This document shows, piece after piece, positions 1 to 7,788 of a stretch of 64,000 bases of DNA (position 1 is its first letter; each line of letters starts with the position of its first letter). The notes under the pieces were generated by a model. That model ran no database searches and had not been told where the DNA came from. It saw only the letters and a program-made list of their open reading frames with translations. The position numbers and the translations under genes were made by a program. Source of the DNA: a bacterium (GTDB lineage: Bacteria; SZUA-182; DTGQ01); contig JBFLZW010000002.1 of NCBI GenBank assembly GCA_040755755.1, forward strand, positions 1-64,000, read 5' to 3'.

Positions 1-72
1 AGGTTTCCACCCTATTCACAATCTCAACAACTAATTTCACTTGTTAACTATTTTATAAATTTATAATTTGGG

Positions 73-112
73 GGTGGGGGAATTTTCGGCTGTCACGGTG
101 GGGGAATTTTCG
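73..112. repeat. two 16-bp direct repeats, probable IS21-type element end
   Basis: The 16-mer GGTGGGGGAATTTTCG occurs at 73-88 and again at 97-112, a 24-bp period. Multiple G-rich terminal repeats of this kind occur at the ends of IS21-family elements next to istB. No istA/istB sequence is in the window, so the element body would lie to the left. The assignment is by resemblance only. Confidence 0.4.
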
Positions 113-150
113 ATTGACATTACCAAGCCTTGGTATTTTTCAGACAGCCT

Positions 151-187
151 CTGAGGCAATGGCTGTTCAGCGCAATGCCCTCGGTGG
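151..187 (+). repeat. copy A of a ~37-bp inverted repeat shared with 7126-7163
   Basis: The stretch containing TGAGGCAATGGCTGTTCAGC, followed by GCAATGCC and CTCGGTGG, matches the reverse complement of 7126-7163 with about one base of length difference. Homology stops on both sides. The core is itself an imperfect palindrome (GGCAATGG facing GCAATGCC). The second copy abuts a decayed IS110-type transposase, so this is probably part of a mobile element. Confidence 0.6.
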
Positions 188-372
188 ATAAAGGCACTGA
201 AGAAGTATGGCTATTGGCCTGTACAAGCACAGGTAAATCAATGAGTTAACCCCACTCTCCGTGGGCTGCAATCCAGCCTGTAAACCGGCAGGTTGACGGG
301 AAGGGAGGAGTTTGCCCTTGGTCCCCCAATATTTTCACGGTAAGAAGCACGCTTGTGAACTTACGAATTTTT

Positions 373-687
373 CTATTTATTAATATTTACCATCTGCTTA
401 TTCAATTCCATGAGCATCTGCATGACCGTATCGAATCTCTGGTTTAATTGGCCTATCTCCTGCCTGACTTGCCCGATCTGGGAATCAATCTTCTGATTTA
501 ATTGAGCACTCAAGCTATCAATCCTAGTTCCCAGGTTATCAACCCTCTGGCCTATAATATCGATCCGTTGATTGAGATACCGGGAGCTTTCCTCTTGCCG
601 GGTTTTAACCTCATCAATGGCCGAATAAATATCGTCCAGGGTAACTCTCTTAAATACCTTGGCTGTTGTGGCTAATGGGTCATTCAT
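373..687 (-). CDS. small coiled-coil protein, function unknown
   Basis: This is a 104-residue protein with no family I recognise. From about residue 28 to the end the sequence is a continuous hydrophilic helix with hydrophobic residues spaced in heptads and many Gln, Arg and Asp, the pattern of a parallel coiled coil. There is no signal peptide or membrane segment. A plausible ribosome binding site (GGGAGAG) precedes the ATG on the minus strand. Upstream of it, 688-1054 is non-coding. Such proteins are often annotated as hypothetical or apolipoprotein-like; I assign no function. Confidence 0.55.
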   Translation of the reverse strand: MNDPLATTAKVFKRVTLDDIYSAIDEVKTRQEESSRYLNQRIDIIGQRVDNLGTRIDSLSAQLNQKIDSQIGQVRQEIGQLNQRFDTVMQMLMELNKQMVNINK

Positions 688-884
688 CTTCGCTTTACTC
701 TCCCTGCTCTATAAATTCAGTTAGCTCTTTTTTGAAAAGCGGCAGTTTTTGCCAATTTTGGCAGCTTTGATGTAATAATATATCGATAGTCAGAAGAGAT
801 CAAGATTAAAAATCTATCAACTTTGAGTGTATAGTTATACTGCTGGCGAGCGAAAGATGGGCGGTTGACGGTTCTTTTTATTTA

Positions 885-916
885 TTGACTTTCTTGCATC
901 GTTTTGCCATTATGAT
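885..916 (+). promoter_or_regulatory. candidate sigma-70 promoter for the TPR gene
   Basis: TTGACT at 885-890 is followed 17 bp later by CATTAT (908-913), with an alternative TATGAT at 911-916. It lies in the AT-rich 688-1054 gap about 140 bp before the TPR start. Identified by eye only. Confidence 0.35.
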
Positions 917-1054
917 ATATAAATATGCCTGCTTTTTAGATCCGTGTCACTTATTATTAAGGATGAGGCAGGCTTACCCTTATCAAAAGGGGTAAACTAT
1001 TTTTTTGTGAGTTCCCTTACTGGTAATGCAGTTATTCATGAACAAGGAACAGCA

Positions 1055-2116
1055 ATGAAAAAAGCGGCTACTCGAACAACCAAAACTTTGTTCTCTCTGA
1101 TTTCTTTCCTGGTAATCATAATAATCGTATTCTTCTCTCGATCTGTCCTGGCCAGGGTAACTGCTTCCGGTCTGGATAAAAACCCACCGGGGAAAAAGAG
1201 CGGCATTCTCTCCTCGCCAGACAAGCCAAATCAGGCGAAGGAGCATTTCCAGAAAGGGGTGGAATACACTCAGTCCAATCAAGTGGATCTGGCTATCAAG
1301 GAGTACCGCACGGCTCTGGAACTTGATCCTAATTTCATCATGGCCCATGTAAACCTGGGCATGAGCCATATTCAAAAGAAAGAGTTTGATGCTGCTGTCC
1401 GGGAATTGCATAAGGCCATCCAGATAAATCCGAAATTGACCCTGGCTCACCTCAATCTTTGGTGGGCTTACCGGCAGCAGGGGAAGTATGATGAAGGAAT
1501 TGCGGAGCTGAAAAAGGTCATCGCTCTCGATCCCAATGACACGAACGCTTACCTGAACCTGGGTAACAGCTATCTGTCGGATAAAAAAATGGCACCCGAA
1601 GCCATTCAAGCCTATCTCGATGGATTAGCCAAGGGTAATGAAACGGCGGAGATTCATCAGAAGATCGGCAAGGCTTATGAGATCAACCGGCAGTTTGACA
1701 AGGCTATCGAGCACTTTCACCTGGCTATCGGAACTGACAGGAACAACCTGTACACCTATCTGTTCCTCTATGTCACTCTCGAGAAATCGAAGAGAAAACT
1801 GGAGGCTGCCGAGACACTCAGAAATGGCCTTGCTGCCTTCAAAACAAGGTCTCTCCTGGCTGATTCATCGTACACGGATATTGCTCACCTTATGGAATGT
1901 CTTCTGGGAACATACTCTGAAAAGGACCTGTTATCTATCAAAAATCCCGTTATTATCTGTCAGGTACATTACTATCTGGGAATGAGCTATTTTTTCCAGA
2001 ATAAACGGAAAGAGGCTATTCAGCACTTGCAGCAGGCAATCGAGACGCAGATGAATATCATCTCGGAATATGAATATGCAAAAATAGAACTCGAACAGAT
2101 TCAAGGTCAGAAGTAG
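1055..2116 (+). CDS. exported TPR-repeat protein
   Basis: About 353 residues from ATG 1055, which has an AAGGA ribosome binding site 7-8 bp upstream; the frame stays open to a GTG at 944, but that start lacks one and would bury the signal sequence. The N-terminus is basic (KKAATRTTK), then a strongly hydrophobic segment (about 11-30) and a SRSVLA-type cleavage site, so the protein is exported or membrane anchored. At least four tandem tetratricopeptide repeats follow (roughly residues 65-230), with the usual alternation of G/A/Y helix positions and DP turns (ALELDPN, AIQINPK, VIALDPN). TPRs mediate protein-protein contacts, here probably in the periplasm. The C-terminal 120 residues are helical and less repetitive. 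No enzyme domain is seen and no partner is indicated by the neighbours. Confidence 0.8.
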   Translation: MKKAATRTTKTLFSLISFLVIIIIVFFSRSVLARVTASGLDKNPPGKKSGILSSPDKPNQAKEHFQKGVEYTQSNQVDLAIKEYRTALELDPNFIMAHVNLGMSHIQKKEFDAAVRELHKAIQINPKLTLAHLNLWWAYRQQGKYDEGIAELKKVIALDPNDTNAYLNLGNSYLSDKKMAPEAIQAYLDGLAKGNETAEIHQKIGKAYEINRQFDKAIEHFHLAIGTDRNNLYTYLFLYVTLEKSKRKLEAAETLRNGLAAFKTRSLLADSSYTDIAHLMECLLGTYSEKDLLSIKNPVIICQVHYYLGMSYFFQNKRKEAIQHLQQAIETQMNIISEYEYAKIELEQIQGQK

Positions 2117-2269
2117 CGCTGTACCCTTATTTTTCTTGCCGGAATTTGTATTCCTGAAGTAGTCCGTTTTTCCACTCCCCCTTTACTCCAGCAACAGCTC
2201 TATTTTATTGGCAGAAAAGGCTTATGCCCTCTCTGTCCTTTTCGGGCGATAGGAAAATTAAAGCAGAGC

Positions 2270-2299
2270 TTGACAATTCACCGGCGTTTACCATAAGAT
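2270..2299 (+). promoter_or_regulatory. candidate sigma-70 promoter for tatAC
   Basis: A perfect -35 box TTGACA at 2270-2275 is followed after 18 bp by TAAGAT (2294-2299, four of six matches). It sits about 100 bp before tatA in a gap with no ORF. Confidence 0.45.
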
Positions 2300-2398
2300 G
2301 TTCGTATAGTATCTGAAAAGGCAGGAAAAGCATCGCTACTTTGAGGTCCTTGGCCATCATGGTAATGAGCCCTGGATTTTTAAGGAGGGAAAATCGGT

Positions 2399-2782
2399 AT
2401 GTTTGGCATCGGGACAGGAGAGCTTCTTATCATTCTCGTTATTGCTCTGGTAATTATCGGGCCGAATAAACTCCCGGAACTGGCAAGAATTCTGGGTAAG
2501 GGCCTTGCGGAATTCCGAAAGGCCGCGGATGATCTCAAAGATTCTGTAACCAGAGAAATGAAGGTCGAGGAAGAGAAGCGGAAGTTATTAGAGGTCTATA
2601 ATAGTCCGAAGGTAATTGACCAGAATAGTCCAAAGACAATTGATCAGGAGAATACCGGGGATCAGGCCAAAGCCCCTGATGAAACGGCCATGCTGACCAA
2701 AACTCAAGAAGAGACAGAAACTCAACGAGAAGAGAAAGGACCTGTAGCCACGGATGCTGAAAAACCCAAAGATCTCCTTTGA
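2399..2782 (+). CDS. tatA: Sec-independent translocase TatA/TatB family protein
   Basis: A 127-residue Tat component. It has the family architecture: short periplasmic N-terminus with the conserved Glu (GTGEL, residues 5-9), one membrane helix (about 8-22), the GPNKLPEL hinge, and an amphipathic helix (LARILGKGLAEFRKA). The long charged, Gln/Glu/Thr-rich tail (about 55-127) is longer than in typical TatA and closer to TatB length, so it could fill either or both roles. The start has an excellent AAGGAGGG site. The 3' end overlaps tatC by 29 bp, so the two are co-transcribed. TatA forms the translocation channel for folded, twin-arginine proteins. Confidence 0.92.
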   Translation: MFGIGTGELLIILVIALVIIGPNKLPELARILGKGLAEFRKAADDLKDSVTREMKVEEEKRKLLEVYNSPKVIDQNSPKTIDQENTGDQAKAPDETAMLTKTQEETETQREEKGPVATDAEKPKDLL

Positions 2783-3506
2783 TGATAAGCTTCCTGTCAC
2801 TCATCATCTGGCAGAGCTTCGGCAGCGGTTAATCGTTATTATTATTGTCGGGACGATTTTCTTTTCGATAGCTTATACTTTTTCAGAATATATTCTGACC
2901 TTTATCAAGAAGCCTCTTCAGGATTATTGTGAATTTATCTTTACCTCACCGACCGAAGTTTTTTATGCCCATATGAAGATGTCGTTTTTCGTGGCCCTGT
3001 TCTTATCGGCTCCCCTTATCTTTTACGAAATCTGGGCCTTTGTTGCCCCTGGACTGCACCAAAACGAAAAAAGATACACCCTGCCGATTATCCTGTTCAC
3101 CTCGGTCTTTTTCATCATCGGCATTGCCTTCGGCTCTCTGGTGGTGGTACCATTCGGCGTTCGATTCCTGATGACCTACAAGGTTACACCCGATTTAATA
3201 GCCCCGAAAATCAAGATCAGTGAATACCTGAGCTTTTACAGTATGACGGTATTAATAAACGGGATTATCTTCGAGCTGCCGTTCGTTGTTTTATTCCTTA
3301 CCAAGATTGGTCTGGTTAAACCGGAAATGTTGACCAAGAATCATAAATGGGCTATTCTGGTCATTTTTATCGTCTCCGCAATCTTCACTCCTCCGGATAT
3401 CTTCTCCCAGTTCCTGATGGCGATTCCACTTACCATTCTGTATGAGATCAGTATCGTAGGGAGCAAGCTGGTCTACTGGAAAAAGCGCAAGACGCGCGAG
3501 GCTTAA
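2754..3506 (+). CDS. tatC: Sec-independent translocase TatC
   Basis: A 250-residue polytopic membrane protein, the normal size for TatC, the receptor for twin-arginine signal peptides. Family signatures visible: the cytoplasmic N-terminal HLAELRQRL (about 14-22), the first periplasmic loop with FTSPTEVFYAHMK, the cytoplasmic FVAPGLHQNEKR loop, the FELPFVV segment of a later helix, and FTPPDIFSQ before the last helices. Six hydrophobic segments are apparent. The start overlaps the end of tatA; an AGAAAGGA sequence lies about 13 bp upstream. Together they provide a minimal TatAC translocase. Confidence 0.95.
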   Translation: MLKNPKISFDDKLPVTHHLAELRQRLIVIIIVGTIFFSIAYTFSEYILTFIKKPLQDYCEFIFTSPTEVFYAHMKMSFFVALFLSAPLIFYEIWAFVAPGLHQNEKRYTLPIILFTSVFFIIGIAFGSLVVVPFGVRFLMTYKVTPDLIAPKIKISEYLSFYSMTVLINGIIFELPFVVLFLTKIGLVKPEMLTKNHKWAILVIFIVSAIFTPPDIFSQFLMAIPLTILYEISIVGSKLVYWKKRKTREA

Positions 3507-3584
3507 TTACACAGCGCAGGAATTACGCGACCAGTTGGCCTGGTTGCTAATTCAGGCTGAAATATAAATATAAGGAGTTGACCG

Positions 3585-4673
3585 ATGAGTTATCAAATTA
3601 CGTTAATCCCCGGAGATGGCATTGGACCGGAGATCAGCCAGGCTGCCAGAATGGTCCTGGAAGCGACCGGGGTCTCTTTTGATTGGGAAATCGCTCTGGC
3701 CGGTGCCGAGGTGATGGACCAGTATGGTACACCGCTGCCGGATGCGGTGCTGGAATCTATCCGGAAGAACAAGGTGGCCCTGAAGGGGCCGATCACTACG
3801 CCGGTGGGGAGCGGATTTCGGAGTGTCAATGTCGCCCTGCGCAAGGAATTGAATTTATATGCCTGCGTGCGTCCGTGCAAAACCTATCCGGGTGTGAGGT
3901 CCAGATATCAGGACATCGACCTGGTCATTGTCCGGGAAAACACCGAGGACTTGTATGCAGGAATCGAGTTCGAGCAGGGAAAGGAGGATACCCTCCGGCT
4001 CATTCAGTTCATCAGTCAGACCAGGGGAGTAAATGTCGGTGAGGATTCGGGCATCAGCCTCAAGAACATTTCGGTCAGGGCTACCGAGCGGATTGTTCAC
4101 CATGCCTTTCGGTATGCGCGGGAAAATAACCGGCGCAAGGTTACGATTATCCATAAAGCCAACATCCTCAAATATTCGGATGGGCTTTTCCTCAAGGTCG
4201 GGCGTCAGGTAGGCGAGCAGTATCCGGACATAGAGGTGGAGGACCGGATCGTGGATAATATCTGCATGCAACTGGTTCAAAAGCCGAACCTGTATGATGT
4301 CCTTGTCCTGCCGAACCTCTATGGGGATATTATTTCTGACCTTGGAGCAGGACTTGTTGGCGGCCTGGGGGTGGCACCGGGGGCCAATATCGGGGATGGA
4401 GTGGCTGTTTTTGAACCGACTCACGGCAGTGCCCCCAAGTATAAGGGGATGAACAAGGTCAATCCCATGGCCATGATGCTTTCCGGGGTGATGATGCTGC
4501 GCTATCTGAAAGAGCAGAAGGCGGCAGACCGCCTGGAAAAGGCCATTGCCGCCGTGATCCGGAAAGGTGAGCGGGTAACCTACGATCTCTTACCCGATCT
4601 GGATATAACCAGGGCAGCCTCGACCACGGAAGTAGCCGAGGCGGTAATCGAGGAGTTGTCCTCGAACACCTGA
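3585..4673 (+). CDS. icd: isocitrate dehydrogenase, short form
   Basis: A 362-residue beta-decarboxylating dehydrogenase. Visible signatures: GDGIGPEI (10-17), the substrate segment GFRSVNVALRKELN (77-90) with Ser80 at the isocitrate-contacting position, VRENTEDLYAGIE (116-128, catalytic Tyr124), catalytic Lys191 in IHKANILK, metal-binding NLYGDIISD (244-252) and FEPTHGSAPKYKG (276-288). The Ser-Val-Asn-Val-Ala-Leu-Arg segment distinguishes isocitrate from isopropylmalate dehydrogenases. Lys285-Tyr286 sit where NADP-dependent enzymes place Lys-Tyr, while NAD enzymes usually have Asp-Ile, so NADP use is inferred. A GGAG site precedes the ATG. Malate dehydrogenase follows directly, giving a TCA-cycle pair. 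Confidence 0.9.
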   Translation: MSYQITLIPGDGIGPEISQAARMVLEATGVSFDWEIALAGAEVMDQYGTPLPDAVLESIRKNKVALKGPITTPVGSGFRSVNVALRKELNLYACVRPCKTYPGVRSRYQDIDLVIVRENTEDLYAGIEFEQGKEDTLRLIQFISQTRGVNVGEDSGISLKNISVRATERIVHHAFRYARENNRRKVTIIHKANILKYSDGLFLKVGRQVGEQYPDIEVEDRIVDNICMQLVQKPNLYDVLVLPNLYGDIISDLGAGLVGGLGVAPGANIGDGVAVFEPTHGSAPKYKGMNKVNPMAMMLSGVMMLRYLKEQKAADRLEKAIAAVIRKGERVTYDLLPDLDITRAASTTEVAEAVIEELSSNT

Positions 4674-4708
4674 ACCATCAATACAATATGGAAACAAGGG
4701 AAAAAACG

Positions 4709-5656
4709 ATGCCACGAGAAAAGATTTCTATCATCGGTGCAGGTCATGTAGGTGCCACGACGGCATATCTGTGCAGCCTGGAGGAACTTGGCGAGGTGAG
4801 CCTGGTCGATATCATTGAGGGCCTGCCTCAAGGGAAAGCCCTGGATATTGAGCAGTCCCTGGCGGTCCTGCAACGGGATGCCACCATCAGCGGAACAACT
4901 GATTTTTCCCGGATAGCTGGCTCCCGGGTTGTAGTCATTACGGCCGGTCTTGCCCGAAAACCCGGCATGAGCCGTGATGACCTGCTCAGAATCAATGGCG
5001 AAATCGTCCGGGGAGTCGCCGAGAAAATCGCCGCCTATGCTCCTGAGGCTATTATTATCAATGTCACCAATCCGATGGATGTCATGACCTATCTGGTGCA
5101 AAACGTGAGCCGGATCCCGCCGGACCGGGTTCTTGGCATGGGAGGCGTTCTGGACAGCGGCCGGTTTGCAGCCGCCATCGCCGGGAAAACCGGAGTATCG
5201 ACAAGCCAGATCTATGCCCTGGTCATCGGCATGCATGGAGATTTGATGATCCCGCTGCCCCGCTATTCTACCGTTTACGGCCAGCCGCTCACCAGTCTGC
5301 TTTCTCGGCAGGAGATTGAAGAACTGGTCAGCCAGACGGTTAACGGCGGGGCCAGGATTGTCAAGCTTCTTCAGAGCGGCAGCGCCTACTTTGCGCCGGC
5401 AGCCGCGATCGTGGAGATGCTGAGGTGCATCCTGCAGGGAAGAAATAAAGTCCTCCCCTGCGCAGCCTGCCTCGATGGTGAATATGGGCAGAGGGACATT
5501 TACCTGGGGGTTCCGGTACGGCTGGGTTATCAGGGGCTTGAAAAGATCGTGGAGATAGAGCTCGACCCTTCTGAAAAGGCAGCCTTTGAGAAATCCGCCG
5601 AATCAATAAGAGGAATGATCCAGGTCCTGAGAGGTGCGAATATTCTTTCCCGATAG
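4709..5656 (+). CDS. mdh: malate dehydrogenase (LDH-like type)
   Basis: About 315 residues from ATG 4709, preferred over ATG 4688 because only the former has a ribosome binding site (AAGGG about 8 bp upstream). It oxidises malate to oxaloacetate with NAD. Seen: the Rossmann GAGHVG (10-15), Asp34 that binds the ribose of NAD, the substrate loop ARKPGMSRDDL with two arginines (Arg83, Arg89), which favours malate over lactate, INVTNPMD (117-124), GGVLDSGRF with Arg152, and catalytic His176 in GMHGD. Length and motifs match tetrameric LDH-like MDHs of anaerobes. It lies 35 bp after icd and 50 bp before ndk, probably one operon. Confidence 0.93.
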   Translation: MPREKISIIGAGHVGATTAYLCSLEELGEVSLVDIIEGLPQGKALDIEQSLAVLQRDATISGTTDFSRIAGSRVVVITAGLARKPGMSRDDLLRINGEIVRGVAEKIAAYAPEAIIINVTNPMDVMTYLVQNVSRIPPDRVLGMGGVLDSGRFAAAIAGKTGVSTSQIYALVIGMHGDLMIPLPRYSTVYGQPLTSLLSRQEIEELVSQTVNGGARIVKLLQSGSAYFAPAAAIVEMLRCILQGRNKVLPCAACLDGEYGQRDIYLGVPVRLGYQGLEKIVEIELDPSEKAAFEKSAESIRGMIQVLRGANILSR

Positions 5657-5706
5657 CAATATCGAGCAATCCGAGAACACCGGAAATAAAACCACAAGGA
5701 GGAGTG

Positions 5707-6126
5707 ATGGAAAAGACACTGATTATGGTTAAACCTGATGCAGTAATTAAAGGCTCTATCGGCAAGGTCCTGACCCATTTTGAAGACAAGGGATTGAAAA
5801 TTATCGCCGCCAGGATGGTGCACCTGAGCAGGGAAGAGGCAAAAAAGTTCTATTATGTCCATCGTGAACGTCCTTTTTATGAATCTCTGACCGATTTTAT
5901 GTCCTCAGCTCCGATTATGGCCGTGGTTCTGGAAGGGGAGAATGCCATCAGCCGTGTTCGGGAAATCATGGGGGCAACCAATCCCAAGGATGCCAAACCC
6001 GGTACTATCCGCAGCAGCCTGGCGGAAAATGTGGAGCGAAATGCAGTCCACGGGTCAGACTCTCCGGAGTCGGCAGCATATGAAATTCCCTTCTTCTTCA
6101 ACCAACTGGAGTTATGTTCTTATTGA
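5707..6126 (+). CDS. ndk: nucleoside diphosphate kinase
   Basis: 139 residues. It transfers the gamma-phosphate between nucleoside triphosphates and diphosphates through a phosphohistidine. Motifs: TLIMVKPDAV at the N-terminus with Lys9, GATNPKDAKPGTIR (89-102), and the active-site NAVHGSDSPESA with His115. An AAGGAGG site is at 5696-5702. A GTG at 5704 is in frame but too close to it, so ATG 5707 is chosen. Full length, no anomalies. Confidence 0.95.
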   Translation: MEKTLIMVKPDAVIKGSIGKVLTHFEDKGLKIIAARMVHLSREEAKKFYYVHRERPFYESLTDFMSSAPIMAVVLEGENAISRVREIMGATNPKDAKPGTIRSSLAENVERNAVHGSDSPESAAYEIPFFFNQLELCSY

Positions 6127-6173
6127 GCCATGTTCCTATTCGTCATGAAGAGGGTACGTAAAGAGGCGAAAAG

Positions 6174-7400
6174 ATGAGAAAGGGAATATTTCTCGTATTC
6201 ATACTCGCGGTGCTCATCACCCTGTATGAGATAGCCGACTTTGCCACTCATGGGAATATCGTCGGCTTTCTTATCAACAGGGGTTCGGTCTCCCGGACGA
6301 AATCCGACTTTACCCCCAGGTATCTCGGCCTGTGGACAAAAGATGGCACACAGATCCCGAAGTGCCAGAGAATACAGAGAGTGCAGGGGGAGAATGCCTT
6401 TGAATTCAGTGGCCTGGACCCTGCTCCGATTGTCAGGCAGGGTCTGGGATTCGTCTATTTCAAGGGAGATGAGAGCACTATCGACGAGCTTACCCTGACC
6501 CGCCTGGAGTGGTCGGAAGCCCGGCAATCATTCATGGCTGAAAAGAGTATTCCCTTCCACATCGCCCCCAACTACCGGGGAAAGCCCCGCATGTTCGAGA
6601 TTGTCATTGATCCTCCTCTGGAAAGCGGATACTATGCTTTCAATTACGAACAGAATCCTGCTGTTATCTACAATTTCATTATCATTGACGATGTGCAGGA
6701 TGCTCAGTACGGCAAGGCTGCGGAAACCTGTGAAAAATTCTGGAAATACCTGATGGCTGAAAAGCATGCCAGGCTGTCCGGTTTGTTGAGCAGTGACCTG
6801 TCGAGAAGGCTTGGCACCGAGGGAGAATTCAAGAGGTTCAGAAGCGGATTTCTGGATGAGATACTGAGCAGGATCAAAGCACGGTGCAGACCGAAGGACC
6901 CATTCGCTGTCTATGCATCCTCACACGACCGGGAAGATTTGGAATATTCCCCTGCCCTGCGGCTGGATCGGATACGGCCCCTCGATGTCCTCCGCGGAAG
7001 GATCGTCATCCCCTATGAGGTCAGGGTCAGTGCCGATAAGCTCCCTCCCCGGATAGTGGAGATGGAATTTGAGGTGATGGGCGGGAAGATAAGCAATTAT
7101 AGTCTTCCAAGTTTGGGTTTTTTTACCACCGAGGGGCATTGCGCTGAACAGCCATTGCCTCATGGTTCACACATTGATCTATGTATGGCTCTTTGTGTTT
7201 CAATATGGCCCATACCACTTCCAAAATCTTATGCCCCACTGCTACTATGGTTCGCTTGTGTCCCCGTCTTATCACAAGCCCGGCTCCTTATCACCCTCTA
7301 TGAGGGCCTCGATCATTTTCCGAATACCGCCAGCAGGTCATTTTACCGTACGTTTCTGCACCGTGATTTTCTCTTGCGGGGAAATTTCTTCTTGTGGTAA
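6174..7400 (+). CDS. membrane-anchored protein of unknown function with IS-derived C-terminus
   Basis: The frame encodes 408 residues. Residues 1-20 form a hydrophobic signal/anchor (GIFLVFILAVLITLYEI). Residues 30-315 look like a genuine folded, exported domain with normal composition and no family I recognise. From about residue 316 (nucleotide 7120 on) the character changes: Cys, Leu, Pro and Ser become frequent, and the DNA is a mobile-element repeat (7126-7163) followed by the antisense strand of a decayed IS110-type transposase. The native C-terminus has therefore probably been lost and the current one is read-through. It follows ndk by 47 bp on the same strand. Confidence 0.6.
   Translation: MRKGIFLVFILAVLITLYEIADFATHGNIVGFLINRGSVSRTKSDFTPRYLGLWTKDGTQIPKCQRIQRVQGENAFEFSGLDPAPIVRQGLGFVYFKGDESTIDELTLTRLEWSEARQSFMAEKSIPFHIAPNYRGKPRMFEIVIDPPLESGYYAFNYEQNPAVIYNFIIIDDVQDAQYGKAAETCEKFWKYLMAEKHARLSGLLSSDLSRRLGTEGEFKRFRSGFLDEILSRIKARCRPKDPFAVYASSHDREDLEYSPALRLDRIRPLDVLRGRIVIPYEVRVSADKLPPRIVEMEFEVMGGKISNYSLPSLGFFTTEGHCAEQPLPHGSHIDLCMALCVSIWPIPLPKSYAPLLLWFACVPVLSQARLLITLYEGLDHFPNTASRSFYRTFLHRDFLLRGNFFLW
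7126..7163 (-). repeat. copy B of the ~37-bp inverted repeat
   Basis: Reverse complement of 151-187, from the CCACCGAGG side to GCCTCATGG. It lies exactly at the border between the host-like coding sequence of the preceding ORF and the IS110-type remnant, so it is a plausible element boundary. Confidence 0.6.
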
Positions 7401-7437
7401 GATTAGGCTTATGCGGACGGGTGTTGCACTCAAGGTA
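7163..7437 (-). pseudogene. decayed IS110/IS1111-family transposase, C-terminal part
   Basis: Reading the minus strand, scattered frames resemble the C-terminal region of IS110-type DEDD transposases. The clearest piece runs from about 7270 down to 7175 and encodes RRGHKRTIVAVGHKILEVVW followed by AILKHKEPY, the typical late RRGxKRAxVAVxH...Y segment. Stops and frameshifts break the rest. The N-terminal RNase-H-like domain is not present. It overlaps, antisense, the tail of the 6174 ORF. Confidence 0.6.
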
Positions 7438-7502
7438 TAGTTATGGTGCAAGGTTAGAATGAGATGACAGATAACAAAGCTCAATGGAGAAGCAGATAAC
7501 GA

Positions 7503-7744
7503 GTGGACAAAGAAAAAGGGAAAGATGCAATTCACCCAGAGATCGAGATCCTCAAAAAGGCAATTTTTCGTATCCAGACAAAACTGAGGGATTACGAAAC
7601 CAGATACGGCCCCTCGATAGAGACTCCCTTTATGGTAAAGTTGATGACATGGAGCTTTTGGAATGGGAAGGAGAACTTGAGACGCTGAAAAGATTAAAGG
7701 AAAAATGGAAGTCTCTCGAGGAAATAACTTTTGAGTATGGATGA
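7503..7744 (+). pseudogene. small charged protein gene split by a frameshift
   Basis: A GTG start at 7503 opens a frame encoding a helical N-terminal part (HPEIEILKKAIFRIQTKL, DYETRYGPSIETP). Near 7625-7635 the sensible sequence moves to the next frame (YGKVDDMELLEWEGELETL then KRLKEKWKSLEEI) and ends at 7744. Joined, they give about 80 residues of one acidic/basic helical protein. The change requires loss of one base or gain of two. It resembles small proteins paired with short toxin-like ORFs. A second ATG at 7737, overlapping its stop, begins a short frame that runs into glgC and may be the stub of such a partner. Confidence 0.55.
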
Positions 7745-7788
7745 GTATGTCTTTAAAGTATACCTGGTGCAGGGGAGAGAGTGGTTAG

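Larger units (their letters stand above)
1..372. other. gene-free left edge
   Basis: No convincing reading frame was seen. It holds the G-rich direct repeats at 73-112 and, at about 151-187, one copy of a sequence found inverted at about 7126-7163. It appears to be mobile-element debris. Confidence 0.5.
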
